From Mesostigma viride (taxonomy: Eukaryota; Streptophyta; Mesostigmatophyceae; Mesostigmatales; Mesostigmataceae), in the NCBI GenBank assembly GCA_009746045.1, contig RPFO01000934.1:609101-673100 (forward strand): a stretch of DNA of 64,000 bases, written 5' to 3'. Made by a program: the position numbers and the translations under genes. The notes under the pieces were generated by a model, which had not been told where the DNA came from, made no database searches, and saw only the letters and a list, made by a program, of their open reading frames with translations. Positions 51,701 through 61,558 of this stretch are shown here, piece by piece (position 1 is the first letter of the stretch; each line of letters starts with the position of its first letter).

Positions 51701-54460
51701 ATGGCGATGAATCTCGACACCCTCAGCTACCTGCGCTCGTCCAAGGTGTACACTACGGCGATCGTGGGCGACGACAACCCCAACGCGACGGTGCGGAACC
51801 TGGAGTTGAAGTCCCTGGACAGCATCGTGCTGAAGCCCAACGGGGGCCTCGGCGCGCACGCTCTTAAGAGGTTCAAGGTGATCGGCAGCACGCAGATCGA
51901 CGGCGCGCTGCAGGTGGACGACCTCCTGTTGGACGGCCGCGCGCTGACCACGTCGGCGGGGACGCTGGCGCTGAGCTCTGGCGGCGCGGCCTCGAACGCG
52001 CTCCAGGTGGGCGGCGTGACGGTCACCGACGCCTCCGTCGCCCCGGTCACCGCCAACGCCAACCTGACGCTTTCCCCCAACGGCACGGGTTCGGTGGCGA
52101 TGGACAACGTGCGCGTGAAGGGCGGCGCGGTGACCACTTCCACCGGCGCGCTGGCGCTGAGCTCGGGCGGCGCTTCCACTAACGCGCTCCAGGTGGGCGG
52201 CGTCACCGTCACCGACGCCTCCGTGTCCTCCTCCACCGCCAACGGAAACCTGACCATGGCCAGCAACGGCACCGGCTCCGTGCTCCTGGACAACGTGAAG
52301 GTGAAGACCTCGGGCATCAGCAACAACGTGGCCAACGCGGACCTGACCGTGACATCCAATGGCACTGGGGCCGTGTGGGTGGACAACGTGAAGGTGAAGA
52401 CTAACAGCATCACCACCGGCAGCGGCGCGCTCAGCCTGACGTCGAACGGCTCGACGACCAACACGGTGAACGTGGCCGGTCTGGCCGTGACGAACAGCAG
52501 CATCGGCACGACTTCGGTGCCCGCTATCACAATCGCGAAGGACCTGTACCTGACCAGCACGGCGGGCGGCAGCGGCAAGGTGACGACCTCGGCGGGCAAT
52601 CTGGAGCTGACCAGCGCGAGCGGCACGGTGGCCGTCACGGGCGCGCTCACGGTGTCGGGGGCGGTGGCAGGCGCCAGCACTATCACTAGCACCGGCAACG
52701 CGACGGTTGGCGGCAACCTGCTGGTGGCGGGCATGATCGACAGCACCAACGCCAGCGGGAAGCTGGAGATCGCCGACAAGGCAGTCAACCTGGGTAAGCA
52801 GACAGTGTTCGAGAACGTCATGGACTTTCAATTCACGGGACTTGACGGCGTCTCAACGGCGCAAAATGGAATCGGCAACGGGATCTATGCCCAGTGCGGT
52901 ACAGGTTGCATGATCAAGAACAGCAGCGTGACCATGTCGGCTGTATCTAACCAAAACGCCAGGGTCTCGTTCTTCTACAACACCATCAACACGCCCATCC
53001 CCACCAGCCTGTTGGACTTCAGCCAAAACAACATCCAACTCGGCGCCTCATACATCATCACGGGCCTCCTTATCAACAATTACAACTTCTTCGGTATTGA
53101 GCAGACGACCGTCTCACCGTATCCGTACTTCAGGCTATACACCTCCACGGGAGGAGCCATGAAGGTCGAGACGCGTAATGCCGCTGGGACGGTTACGGCT
53201 GTCACGTCCGACGCGGTGAATTGGCTGAACTCTTACGCCACATTCGCACTCAGTATGTCGTTCACCGCGTCGGGTGGGGGGGTGTCGGTATCTCTCTCGT
53301 TCACCAAGAACGGGGGCGCGTCCATTCCCGTCACGTTCTCCGGCAGCCCTTCTCTTTCTCTCGGTACTTGCTTCCTGTCCGCCCCCTCCGTTATCGTTGT
53401 AGGCAATGTGGGCTTGCAATACGGCGGCGATAACTATTACGTGGACAATGTGACGGCTAGTAAGAACGGTGTCGCGTCGAACGCGGGCTCCGAAAACGCC
53501 GGCCTGTTCGTGGACGGCAGCGCCTCCTTTGGCAACCGCGCCCTCACCTGGCACATGGGCGCCGCCGAGGCCTCGCAGGACAAGGGCGACCACACCGGCT
53601 CCTACTGGCACCTGGAGGGAGGGCAGCTGCTGCTCTCTCGCACCATCACCGCCGCCGACCGCGAGGCGCCCGGCACCAACGTCTCGCTCGCCTCGCTCGC
53701 AAGCGGTGCTGACACGTATCGGTGGGAGTTCACTGGGTCGGCGGACAGCACGGTCGGAACGCCCGCGAAATCCTTCACTACTGGCGGGGGCGTGACGGTG
53801 GCGGACGGCGTGCTGAAGGTGGGAAGCGGCACCAGTTCGTCCGTGAGCGGCATGCCCATCGGAACGTTCACCCTCATGCTGAAGGTGTTCCCCCAACAAG
53901 ACATGTCCACCCCGACGGGCGGTTACAAAGACCTACTGGAGTACGGGTTCACCGACGTGAGGGTGCGTAACGACGGTCGCCTGGAATTTTACGATGGGAT
54001 GACCCGCGTCGTGACCTCGGCGACGGTGGGCGACCAACCGTTCCATCTCGCCATCACGAACGAGGGGTCCTCTTTCAAGGTGTACAAGGACGGCGAGCTG
54101 ATCGGCAGCTCCAGCACCAGCGACATCGCGATCGGCAGCGCCACTTTGAGGCTGTACGCGGGGTCCCTGGGATGGTCCGTGTGGTACGATGACGTGCGAT
54201 TCGTGTCCGGCCAGGCGCTGACCTCGTCCACCACGATGCTGTACGGGTGGCGGGAGATGTACGCGGGCAGCCAGACGGTGACGTACGGGTTCCGCATCTC
54301 TAACAACGAGGGGCTGCAGCTGGTGAAGGTGCGTGGTTCTGGCGGCAACGGGTGGGTGGGCGTGAACCCCGCTCCCAACACGATCACGTCCAGCAACAGC
54401 ATGGGCGCCATCGGGTCCGCCACCGCGTCCGTCATCAGCGAGAGCCAGATGTCGTTCTAG
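51701..54460 (+). CDS. Large fibre-like structural protein with lectin-like end
   Basis: 919 residues. After a conserved head (VRNLELKSLDSIVLKPNGG) come five to six beta-rich repeats of about 45-60 residues built on NLTLSPNGTGSVAMDNVRVK-like strands, ending with DLYLTSTAGGSGKVTTSAGN. This is the layout of trimeric beta-helical fibres of phages and large viruses. Residues about 366-592 are an extra beta-rich domain (NVMDFQFTGLDGVSTAQNGI) absent from the paralogue at 55863-58225. The C-terminal 240 residues (TYRWEFTGSADSTVGTPAKS; WSVWYDDVRFVSGQAL) look like a concanavalin/LamG-type sandwich for glycan binding, then a conserved tail. Likely a virion surface adhesin for host attachment. The start is the ATG at 51701. 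Confidence 0.7.
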   Translation: MAMNLDTLSYLRSSKVYTTAIVGDDNPNATVRNLELKSLDSIVLKPNGGLGAHALKRFKVIGSTQIDGALQVDDLLLDGRALTTSAGTLALSSGGAASNALQVGGVTVTDASVAPVTANANLTLSPNGTGSVAMDNVRVKGGAVTTSTGALALSSGGASTNALQVGGVTVTDASVSSSTANGNLTMASNGTGSVLLDNVKVKTSGISNNVANADLTVTSNGTGAVWVDNVKVKTNSITTGSGALSLTSNGSTTNTVNVAGLAVTNSSIGTTSVPAITIAKDLYLTSTAGGSGKVTTSAGNLELTSASGTVAVTGALTVSGAVAGASTITSTGNATVGGNLLVAGMIDSTNASGKLEIADKAVNLGKQTVFENVMDFQFTGLDGVSTAQNGIGNGIYAQCGTGCMIKNSSVTMSAVSNQNARVSFFYNTINTPIPTSLLDFSQNNIQLGASYIITGLLINNYNFFGIEQTTVSPYPYFRLYTSTGGAMKVETRNAAGTVTAVTSDAVNWLNSYATFALSMSFTASGGGVSVSLSFTKNGGASIPVTFSGSPSLSLGTCFLSAPSVIVVGNVGLQYGGDNYYVDNVTASKNGVASNAGSENAGLFVDGSASFGNRALTWHMGAAEASQDKGDHTGSYWHLEGGQLLLSRTITAADREAPGTNVSLASLASGADTYRWEFTGSADSTVGTPAKSFTTGGGVTVADGVLKVGSGTSSSVSGMPIGTFTLMLKVFPQQDMSTPTGGYKDLLEYGFTDVRVRNDGRLEFYDGMTRVVTSATVGDQPFHLAITNEGSSFKVYKDGELIGSSSTSDIAIGSATLRLYAGSLGWSVWYDDVRFVSGQALTSSTTMLYGWREMYAGSQTVTYGFRISNNEGLQLVKVRGSGGNGWVGVNPAPNTITSSNSMGAIGSATASVISESQMSF

Positions 54461-54507
54461 TTATGTAGCGGATTCGTAATTTTTTTCGCGCGCGTGTATT
54501 GTGTTTG

Positions 54508-54729
54508 ATGCCTACGACATCACCATTGCGTTTGTACTGCGGTATGAAAGCGCCTCCGCCCTCAGGGACGAAGTACGGCACGCAGGCGTACTGTTTGCGC
54601 AAGGGGCAGCTCCGGCTGTGGGGCCAGCGGCGGGTCCAGGAGGCGGCGCTGGCCTCGGTCATGGCGGCCGGCAGGAAGTCGAGGGGCGGGCGGAGTCGCA
54701 GCGGAGGGTCGACGAGGCGGAGGACGTGA
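54508..54729 (+). CDS. Small basic Cys protein
   Basis: 73 residues from MPTTSPLRLYCGMKAPPPSG with KYGTQAYCLRKGQLRLWGQR. The C-G-x-K-A-P-P and Y-C-L-R-K-G elements look deliberate and resemble short proteins that recur in algal virus genomes. The family name is not known to me. The C-terminus is Arg/Ser-rich. It ends one base before the stop codon of the convergent gene. Confidence 0.45.
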   Translation: MPTTSPLRLYCGMKAPPPSGTKYGTQAYCLRKGQLRLWGQRRVQEAALASVMAAGRKSRGGRSRSGGSTRRRT

Positions 54730-55613
54730 TCAGTCCAGCACGATGGGGTTGTCCGCGCCCCCGAGCGGGGGCGGCCTGTGCCTGCTGGCAAACGCCTCGT
54801 AGTCCTCTGGGTCGACCCACTTCTGTTTCTTCCTGAGTTGATCCTCCCACGGGCCTCGTGAAGGGCCGGGGAAGCTTGGGGGAGGGTAAAGTAAGTCTTC
54901 TATCTTTTTGTCCAATACCCGGATTCGCGCCTCTGAATCGGGAGTTCGGGGTTCATACGACAACAGACGGCGCTCCTCGAGTGCTTGCATCATCCGATTC
55001 CTCTCAGGTAGGTCAGAGGGACCCGCTTGTGACGGTTTAGGAATAGAGGGGGGGGGGAAAGGGACCAGGGGGCGAACGCGGGGCCGGTGTATCGTACACG
55101 GGCGGCAGGCGCCTTGCCAGCATGGGACGCACCGGAGGCCCGCGGCGGCGGCGGGGGTTCTGCCCTGGAGCGCTTCGGCGGCGGGACCGGCGCGTCTTCC
55201 CCGGTTCCCCGATCGAGCAGGGACAGGGCTTTGTTTAGCCGAGCCTCCAGCCCCGCCGACGGCAACCCGTTGGCCTGCGCCTCTTGGATCGCGGCCAGGA
55301 TGCGGTGTACTTTGTCCTCGTCTACTACCTGGGCTGTCTGTCCAGGTCGGCGCGACAAGTCTGGTGCCGGCGTCGCAGGAAACAGTTCTCGTTTTACTGA
55401 CCGCACTGCTGGTTCTCGCTTTACTGATGGTGCCTGCGCTGCAGGTACCCGCTTGACCGCGCTGCTGGCCTCCTTCTTCATATCGGCGAGGGCGGCGCGG
55501 GATTCCGTCAATTGCGTTTCCAGTATGGCGCGTTCGTGGGGTGCTAGGGTTTTCCTTCTGAGCATGGTGGCCGCTTGCTGTATCAGGAGATTCAGTCTTG
55601 CCTCGTTCGACAT
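54730..55613 (-). CDS. Unknown helical protein ending in a SIM-like motif, frameshifted
   Basis: Starts MSNEARLNLLIQQAATMLRR at 55613 and runs as a helical, then Pro-rich protein to about 55,050, where a G9 run marks a one-base frame change. It continues as PSDLPERNRMMQALEERRLL, DSEARIRVLDKKIEDLLYPP and ends GGADNPIVLD. The last residues (I-V-L-D) resemble a SUMO-interaction motif. With the shift corrected it would be about 290 residues. No enzyme motif is seen. The homopolymer makes sequence error likely. Confidence 0.5.
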
Positions 55614-55862
55614 CCCGACGCTCGATCGTACTCTGAGCGCCGATATTTTTGAGCTCTGCGTGGATTGAATGCATGAATGATAACGCGGGTGTTTGCTGCC
55701 TCATTCGTTGTTTTATTAAAATCAAATAAAGATCAATTAGACGAAATCACGAGTTACGACTCTACATGCAATTCCTCATCAGTGACAGACAGGCCTAGTA
55801 CAGTAATCTGCAATTAATTCATCACGACAATCAATGATCATTCATTAGAAACATCAGAAACA

Positions 55863-58225
55863 TCAGTTGAGAGACTCGAGCAGGACGGAGACCCGGGAGT
55901 CGCCGACGGTGCCCATGGAGTTGCTGGCGGTGATGGTGTTGGGCGCTGGCCTGGCCAGCACGCGGCTGGTGGCACCTGACCCGCGCACCTTGACGAGCTG
56001 CATGCTCTCGTCGTCGGCGATGCGGAACCCGTAGGTGACGATCTCGGGGGCGGCGTACATCTCCCTCCAGCCGTAGAGCATGGTGTTGGCGGCGGTCAGC
56101 GCCTGGCCGGCGACGAAGCGGACGTCGTCGTACCAGACCTCGCCGACGTAGCCTCCGTTGAGGACGAGCGCTGGGTTGGGGCCGAGGAGACCGTTGGCGG
56201 AGGACGCGGCGAGCGCGCCGTCCACGTAGAACTTGACCTCGGTGCCGCTGACGGTGATGCAGAGGACGAAGGGGTCGGCGTGCATGGGCGTGTTCGTGAC
56301 GATGGCGGCGTTGGCGCCGTCGGAGAAGGCCAGATATCCTCCCGCCGCGACCTGGACCTGGATGTATCCATACATGAGCAGGTCGGTGAGGAGGGTGAGG
56401 GTGGCGAGGTCGAACTGGGGCATGACCTTCATCACGAGGGAGAAGGTGCCGGTGATGCCGAGGTTCTGGACTTGGTCGAACTGCGATCCGGACAGCTTGA
56501 GCACCCCTCCGGCCACGGAGCCGTTTCCGGCGAAGCTGGCGGTGGGGCGCCGACGGTGCTGTCCTTGGAGGCGGAGAACTCCCAGCGGTAGGTGTCGCTG
56601 CCGGAGGCGAGCTCGGACAGCTTGACGTTGGTGCCTGGCGCGAGGCGCTCGGCACTGGCGATGGTGCGCGAGAACATGAGCTGTCCGCCCTCGACGTGCC
56701 AGTAGGATCCGGTGAAGTCTCCCTTCTCCTGGGACGCCTCTCCGGCGCCCATGTTCCATGTGATGGCGCGTGGGGCGTAGGCGGGGTTGCCGGCCACGAT
56801 CACACCGCCGCCGTTGGACTTGGTGTTGTCTGTGGCGCCGGTGCCGAGGGTGACTGTCTTGTCCTCGATGCGCAGGTTGGTCTCGGTGGTGGTGATGCTG
56901 TTGATGGCGCCGTCGACCTGCAGCTCGCCGACGATCTTGACGACACCGCCGGCGGGGGCTAGCTCGAGGTTGCCTGCGGATGTGGTGACCTTGCCGCTGC
57001 CGCCCGCGGTGGAGGTGAGCACGAGGTCCTTCTTGACGTCGACGGAAACGACGGCGTCCAGGGCGAGCACGTTCTGGTCGGTGCTGATGGTCTGGTTGGT
57101 GATGGTGACGTCCTCGATGTCGACGTCGCCGTTATGCGAGGTGAGGGAGAGGGTTCCGGCGGAGGTGGTGACGGCGCTGTCCATGAACCTGACGTTCTCG
57201 ACCTGCACGGCGGAGGTGGCGCCGGCGGTGAGGGACAGGTCGGCATCCGCGGAGACGGTGAGTGCGGAGTCGGTGAAGATGACGTTCTCGACCTGCACGG
57301 TTCCGGCGGCGGAGGCCAGCGTCAGGGCCCCGGAGGTGGTGTCGACGGCGTTGTCGGTGATCTTGACGTTCTCGAGGACGACGGAGTGGGTGGCTCCGGC
57401 GGTCAGGGAGATGTCCGCGTCGGCGGATGCGGTGAGGGCGGAGTCGGTGAAGATGACGTTCTCGACCTGCACGGTTCCGGCGGCGGAGGCGATGGTGAGG
57501 GCCCCGGAGGTGGTGTCGACGGCGTTGTCGGTGATCTTGACGTTCTCGAGGACGACGGAGTGGGTGGCGCCGGCGGTCAGGGAGATGTCGGCGTCACCGT
57601 CAACGGTGAGGGCGGAGTTGGTGAAGATGACGTCCTCGATCTGCACGGTGCCGGCGGCGGAGGTGAGCTCCAGAGGTCCCGAGGCGGTGCTGACGACGCC
57701 GTCGGTGAAGGTGACGCTCTCGACCTGCACGGTGCCGGACTCGGCGGTGAGGGCGAGGGTGCCGGAGGAGGTGCTGACGGTGTTGTCTGTCAGCTTGACG
57801 CCCTCCACCAGGACGGAGGAGGTGGCGCCGGCGGCGAGGACCAGGTTGACGTCGGTGGCGGGCGCCATCTGGTTGTCGGTGAATACGACGTCCTCCACCC
57901 GCACGCTCTGGGCGGCGCTGAGGGACATGACGTTGTTGGTGGTGGCGATGGCGCTGTTGTTGAAGGTGAGGTCCTGGATCTTGGGCGTGCCGGAGAAGGT
58001 GAACTCGCCGACGGTGAGCTTGCCGGTGATGTTGGTGTCTCCGATGACGTTGACGATCTTGGTGGCGTGGGAGCCGGATCCCCCGTTGGGCTTGATGACG
58101 ATCCGCTCCTGCGCCTGGACTGTCAGGTCCTTGACGGTGGCGCTGCCGGAACTGTCGCCCATGATCTCATTGGTGAGCATGCGGCGGACCTTGGACGCCC
58201 CGAGGTTCTCGCACAGAGTCGCCAT
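55863..58225 (-). CDS. Fibre-like structural protein, paralogue, one frameshift
   Basis: Starts MATLCENLGASKVRRMLTNE at 58225. Shares with the gene at 51701 the head (DLTVQAQERIVIKPNGGSGS), the linker (DLVLTSTAGGSGKVTTSAGN), the block GSYWHVEGGQLMFSRTIASA and the C-terminal sandwich (GEVWYDDVRFVAGQAL, MLYGWREMYA). Between lie about ten regular repeats such as GTVQVENVIFTDSALTASAD and SVVLENVKITDNAVDTTSGA, several nearly identical. The frame changes by one base near 56,550 (GGGGCGCCG), between DSTVGAP and TASFAGNGS. It lacks the extra domain of its paralogue. A poly-A/T tract and TATATCTACC lie upstream. The two genes converge on the small genes between them. Confidence 0.68.
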
Positions 58226-58313
58226 GGTGTTCGCGTGTATACTGTACACAGAGAAAAAAAAAGGATCCCGGAGCGCACACAAAATGGCGGGTGTAGGGTA
58301 GATATACAGAGGG

Positions 58314-59453
58314 ATGCCGGACACGCGCCTTTTCACAAGACGCTCGATGGAGGTGGCCGAACGGCTGGTCAAGCAGGCGGGGGGGGGTCTCTCAAGTACT
58401 ACACGAACCACACGGTGGTCGCCTCTCCGGACGCGCGCGTGATGGAGGCGCAGTTCTCCACGCAGACGCGGCCGTTCCATCACAACCCGGGGGTGACGGT
58501 GGCGCACTCGCGCGTGTTCGCGTCCCGGGCGTTCAAGAGGGGGGAGGTGGTAGGCCACCGCGCGGGGCTGCTGCGGTGCGCCCCCCTTGAGGGGCTGCGG
58601 AAGGACTGGCGCCGGCCGCACCTCGCGCGTCTGTGCGTCACCGAGACGTCGGTGGTCTACATCGACTGCGGGGTGTACGGGAACGAGTTCTCTTTCCTCA
58701 GGGCGGGGCGGGGCAACTTGGCGGAGGAGATTCGCGACCACCGTGTCGCGCTGGTGGCGACGCGGGCTGTGCGCGCGGGCGAGGAGCTGACCCTTTCTCC
58801 CTCGCGGGGGGCGGCGGCGGGGGTCTGCCCCCCACTGCCCGGCTCGACGGACGCGCGGTACCCGTACACGGCCTCGGCCGAGGCGCTGGCCGCCAGGGTG
58901 AGGGGCAGCCCCCGCGACGACTTGCGGTATTACACGACCGCGAACGTGGTGTACTCGCCCGACAAGCTGGCGATGGAGGCGCAGTTCGCCGTCCAGCCGC
59001 AGTCGCCCGCGGAGGGGGTGGAGGTGCGCGTGGTGTCCCGCCCCGGGCACCCTGCACGGTCAGCGTGGGCTGTTCACCACCCGGCCTTTCAAGAAGGGGG
59101 CGCGGATCGGGTTCTACAGCGGGCTGCTGAAATGCCACGACAAGGACGGCAGGGGGGACGAGATCATCCTCAAACGGGACGAGGGGGAGGACGAGATGTA
59201 CTTTGCGGACCTGCACGACGCGTCGGGCTCGTTCGCGTTCGTGGACGGGCTGGAGTACGGCAACGAGTTCCGGTACATGAACGACCCCAGGGGCATGCAC
59301 GGGGTGCGGTCGAACGCGGCCTTGGTCCGCGATACCAGCGGGGGTCAGCTTCGGATCGCGGTGGAGGCGACGAGGGACATCGGGAGCGGGAAGGAGCTGC
59401 TGATCGAGTACGGGGACGAGTATTGGGCGCGCATCGGGAGGAACAAGCTCTAG
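58314..59453 (+). CDS. Tandem SET-domain protein, two frameshifts
   Basis: Reading from ATG 58314 (MPDTRLFTRRSMEVAERLVK), the frame changes at a G9-10 run (about 58,388) and again near 59,045 (CCCCGGGC). The product has two SET-like units. The first has VFASRAFKRGEVVGHRAGLL, YGNEFSFLRA and VALVATRAVRAGEELTLS. The second has LFTTRPFKKGARIGFYSGLL, YGNEFRYMNDPRG and DIGSGKELLIEYGDEYWARI. SET domains transfer methyl groups from S-adenosylmethionine to lysine. The second unit keeps the N-E-x-R-Y-x-N-D and Y-G-x-x-Y/W features. The first lacks the N-D pair and may be inactive. Each unit is preceded by a similar leader (YYTNHTVVASPDARVMEAQF / YYTTANVVYSPDKLAMEAQF), so the gene arose by internal duplication. 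Confidence 0.68.
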
Positions 59454-59458
59454 CCTAG

Positions 59459-60043
59459 CTAGGGCCTCCTCGACGACGCGAGCTCGATGAGTATGGCGAA
59501 CGTGTCCCCCTCCAGATTGAGCAGGGTGCGCGTGGGGGCGGGCAGGGCGTAGAGCTCCAGCCGCAGGGTCTGCACGCTGGGGATGGGCGGGGTGAACACG
59601 GCGGCGTCGTCCATGGGCGAGTGGGGGGCGTACAGCTCGACGCCGTTGGGCACGATGGCGAAGTGCGCCTTGCCCGCGAAGAAGTTCCTGGGGCGCATGG
59701 CGGCGTCGTGGGCGGGGTCGTCCTCGTACCCTACGCAGACGGTCCTGGCGGCGCAGTCCGCGTCGGCTACGGTGGCGATCTTGGGCCTCATCCCCGACGC
59801 GCTGGGGATGGCGGTCTGCACCTTTTCTACCTCGCGGTCGCCCAGACGCAGGGAGATGGCCGTGCACGTCTCGGAGGCCGCCGGGACCTGGGCGTACACG
59901 AGCCGGCAGGCCTCCACGTTTAGCACGGGGGAGGGGAGGTTGAAGGTGGTGTAGCCCTCTCTGTTCGTCCCGGTGACGAGGACCCTGTGCGTGTTCTGGG
60001 CCGGCGGCACGGCCATCGGGTTGGTGGCTTGCAGCGACGACAT
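59459..60043 (-). CDS. Beta-rich putative virion protein
   Basis: 194 residues from MSSLQATNPMAVPPAQNTHR. The pattern of alternating strands (YTTFNLPSPVLNVEACRLVY; KAHFAIVPNGVELYAP; TLRLELYALPAPTRTLLNLE) ending in GDTFAILIELASS suits a small jelly-roll or minor structural protein, such as those encoded in structural clusters of dsDNA viruses. This is shape-based inference. It is intact and sits between the SET gene and the adhesin cluster, converging on the SET gene with 5 bp between stops. Confidence 0.5.
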   Translation of the reverse strand: MSSLQATNPMAVPPAQNTHRVLVTGTNREGYTTFNLPSPVLNVEACRLVYAQVPAASETCTAISLRLGDREVEKVQTAIPSASGMRPKIATVADADCAARTVCVGYEDDPAHDAAMRPRNFFAGKAHFAIVPNGVELYAPHSPMDDAAVFTPPIPSVQTLRLELYALPAPTRTLLNLEGDTFAILIELASSRRP

Positions 60044-60092
60044 GGTGTCCTCTGTACAGTAAGACGAGCAGGTTTATTTCTCACCGGGATAC

Positions 60093-60425
60093 ATGCGCGC
60101 CGTTGGCATGCACGGGATGGACGCGACCGGACAGCGGTACGCGCTCCCCTGCTATTCGCACGCCCCGCCTCCCGTGACGGCGACCCTCCTGCGTTGGGCT
60201 CTCGTCGTCGAAAAAAAAATGGGAGACAAGGACAGAGGCGGTAGGGACATGGGTTGCGCGGTGTCGGTGGCGGCCGGGGAGGATCGGCGCATGGACACGG
60301 TCCGGTGCGGGGGCATCTACCCCTCGCCCCCCTCGCAGGCGGCGGACACGCTGGAGGGACAGGACGAGGTGGAGGGCCGGGGGTGCCAAGGGCGGACAGA
60401 AAAATATGCAAGCCAAGGGTACTGA
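60093..60425 (+). CDS. Possible small protein
   Basis: 110 codons from MRAVGMHGMDATGQRYALPC to EKYASQGY, ending 3 bp before the next start. There is no motif. Its only support is the open frame and the tight spacing. The region may instead be the promoter and leader of the gene at 60429. Confidence 0.25.
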   Translation: MRAVGMHGMDATGQRYALPCYSHAPPPVTATLLRWALVVEKKMGDKDRGGRDMGCAVSVAAGEDRRMDTVRCGGIYPSPPSQAADTLEGQDEVEGRGCQGRTEKYASQGY

Positions 60426-60428
60426 GTT

Positions 60429-60710
60429 ATGGCGACTCCGTTGTCCTTTTTCTCTTCTCCGGCAAGCGCGACCAAGCCGGTCATCCTGGCGGACGCGGTC
60501 TCGTACCCGGACAGCGTGGCGTTCGCTCTCTCGCAGACGTTCGACCCCTGGCCGATCGCGCACTACCACCGCAGCAACTACAACACGGGGGACGAGGCGC
60601 CGGCGCCGGCGGGGGCGGGCACGGGCACGGGGGGCCTGCACGCGGTGCTGCAGTCCATCTTCTCGGACGACAACACGTCCAAGTTTTTCCGCCGCGCGTC
60701 GCCGGTGTAG
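60429..60710 (+). CDS. Small unknown protein
   Basis: 93 residues, MATPLSFFSSPASATKPVIL then ADAVSYPDSVAFALSQTFDP, with a Gly/Pro-rich middle and FSDDNTSKFFRRASPV at the end. Intact, with a stop 29 bp before the next gene. Possibly a virion component by its position. No family is recognised. Confidence 0.45.
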   Translation: MATPLSFFSSPASATKPVILADAVSYPDSVAFALSQTFDPWPIAHYHRSNYNTGDEAPAPAGAGTGTGGLHAVLQSIFSDDNTSKFFRRASPV

Positions 60711-60739
60711 GAATTTCTTTTGTCTAGAGGATAGTATAG

Positions 60740-61528
60740 ATGACGGGGGGGACGCTGTCCGCAGCCTCGGTGGTGATCCAGAACGGACTGGGGGGCGACG
60801 GGGACTTCGAGATCAGGCAGGAGAGCGACCAGTTGTGCATGCGGTTCCGAGAGGGGGGCGCCTACCAGCTGCAGGACGCGCTGGCGTACAGGCAGGACCA
60901 CTGGGAGTTCGGCAAGGACCTGCAGGTGGATGGGGACGTCACGGTCACCGGCAAGGTGGTGATGGGGGGCGTGCCGACGGACGCCTCCGACGCCGTCACC
61001 AAGGCGTACGCCGACTCGGTCGCGGTGGCCCCCGCCAGTCTGGGCGACGCGTCCGACGTGGAGTACACGGGGGTGCCCCAGGCGGGCCAGGTGCTGGCGT
61101 GGGCGGGGGCGGCGTGGACCAACCAGACGATGAGGACGGCGTACTGGACGGAGACGTTCCATTACGGGGGGAACATGGCCGGCAGCGCGGTGTCCATGGT
61201 GACGGGGGCGGGCAACACCCTGAGCGTGGCGCCGCCGTACACGTTCTCCGTGGACACGCTGTCGATCAGCGCGTACAACCTGCCGGACGCGAGCACGCAC
61301 GCGTTCGCGGTGGCGGTGAAGAAGCACGATGGCACCACGCTGGCGACGCTGTCTTCCGGGCCGATGCCGCAGAGGACGGTGATGGGCGTGCGCGCGGCGT
61401 GGGCGAACGTGAGCGTCGCGCCCTTCGCGATCGGCGCGGGCGACACGTTCTACCTGCAGTTGTCGGGATACACGGGCACGGGCATCGGGGTGGTGGTTCA
61501 GTTGTCGCAGGCGCAGTTAGAGAGCTGA
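60740..61528 (+). CDS. Short fibre-like protein
   Basis: 262 residues from MTGGTLSAASVVIQNGLGGD. DLQVDGDVTVTGKVVMGG is a beta-repeat strand pair like those in the large fibres, and DASDAVTKAYADSVA is the linker typical of phage tail-fibre proteins. The C-terminal 140 residues (MRTAYWTETFHYGGNMAGSA; FYLQLSGYTGTGIGVVVQLS) look like a globular beta domain. Likely a virion fibre. TAGTATAG lies just upstream of the start. Confidence 0.6.
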   Translation: MTGGTLSAASVVIQNGLGGDGDFEIRQESDQLCMRFREGGAYQLQDALAYRQDHWEFGKDLQVDGDVTVTGKVVMGGVPTDASDAVTKAYADSVAVAPASLGDASDVEYTGVPQAGQVLAWAGAAWTNQTMRTAYWTETFHYGGNMAGSAVSMVTGAGNTLSVAPPYTFSVDTLSISAYNLPDASTHAFAVAVKKHDGTTLATLSSGPMPQRTVMGVRAAWANVSVAPFAIGAGDTFYLQLSGYTGTGIGVVVQLSQAQLES

Positions 61529-61558
61529 TAAAATCATCTAGGGTACAGATCAGTAACC

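Noticed and set aside
57134-58300. Long plus-strand frame opposite the fibre repeats
   Set aside because: It is the complement of a repetitive beta-rich coding sequence and is Gly/Asp-rich low complexity. Only its 3' part (after 58,388) is used, as part of the SET gene.
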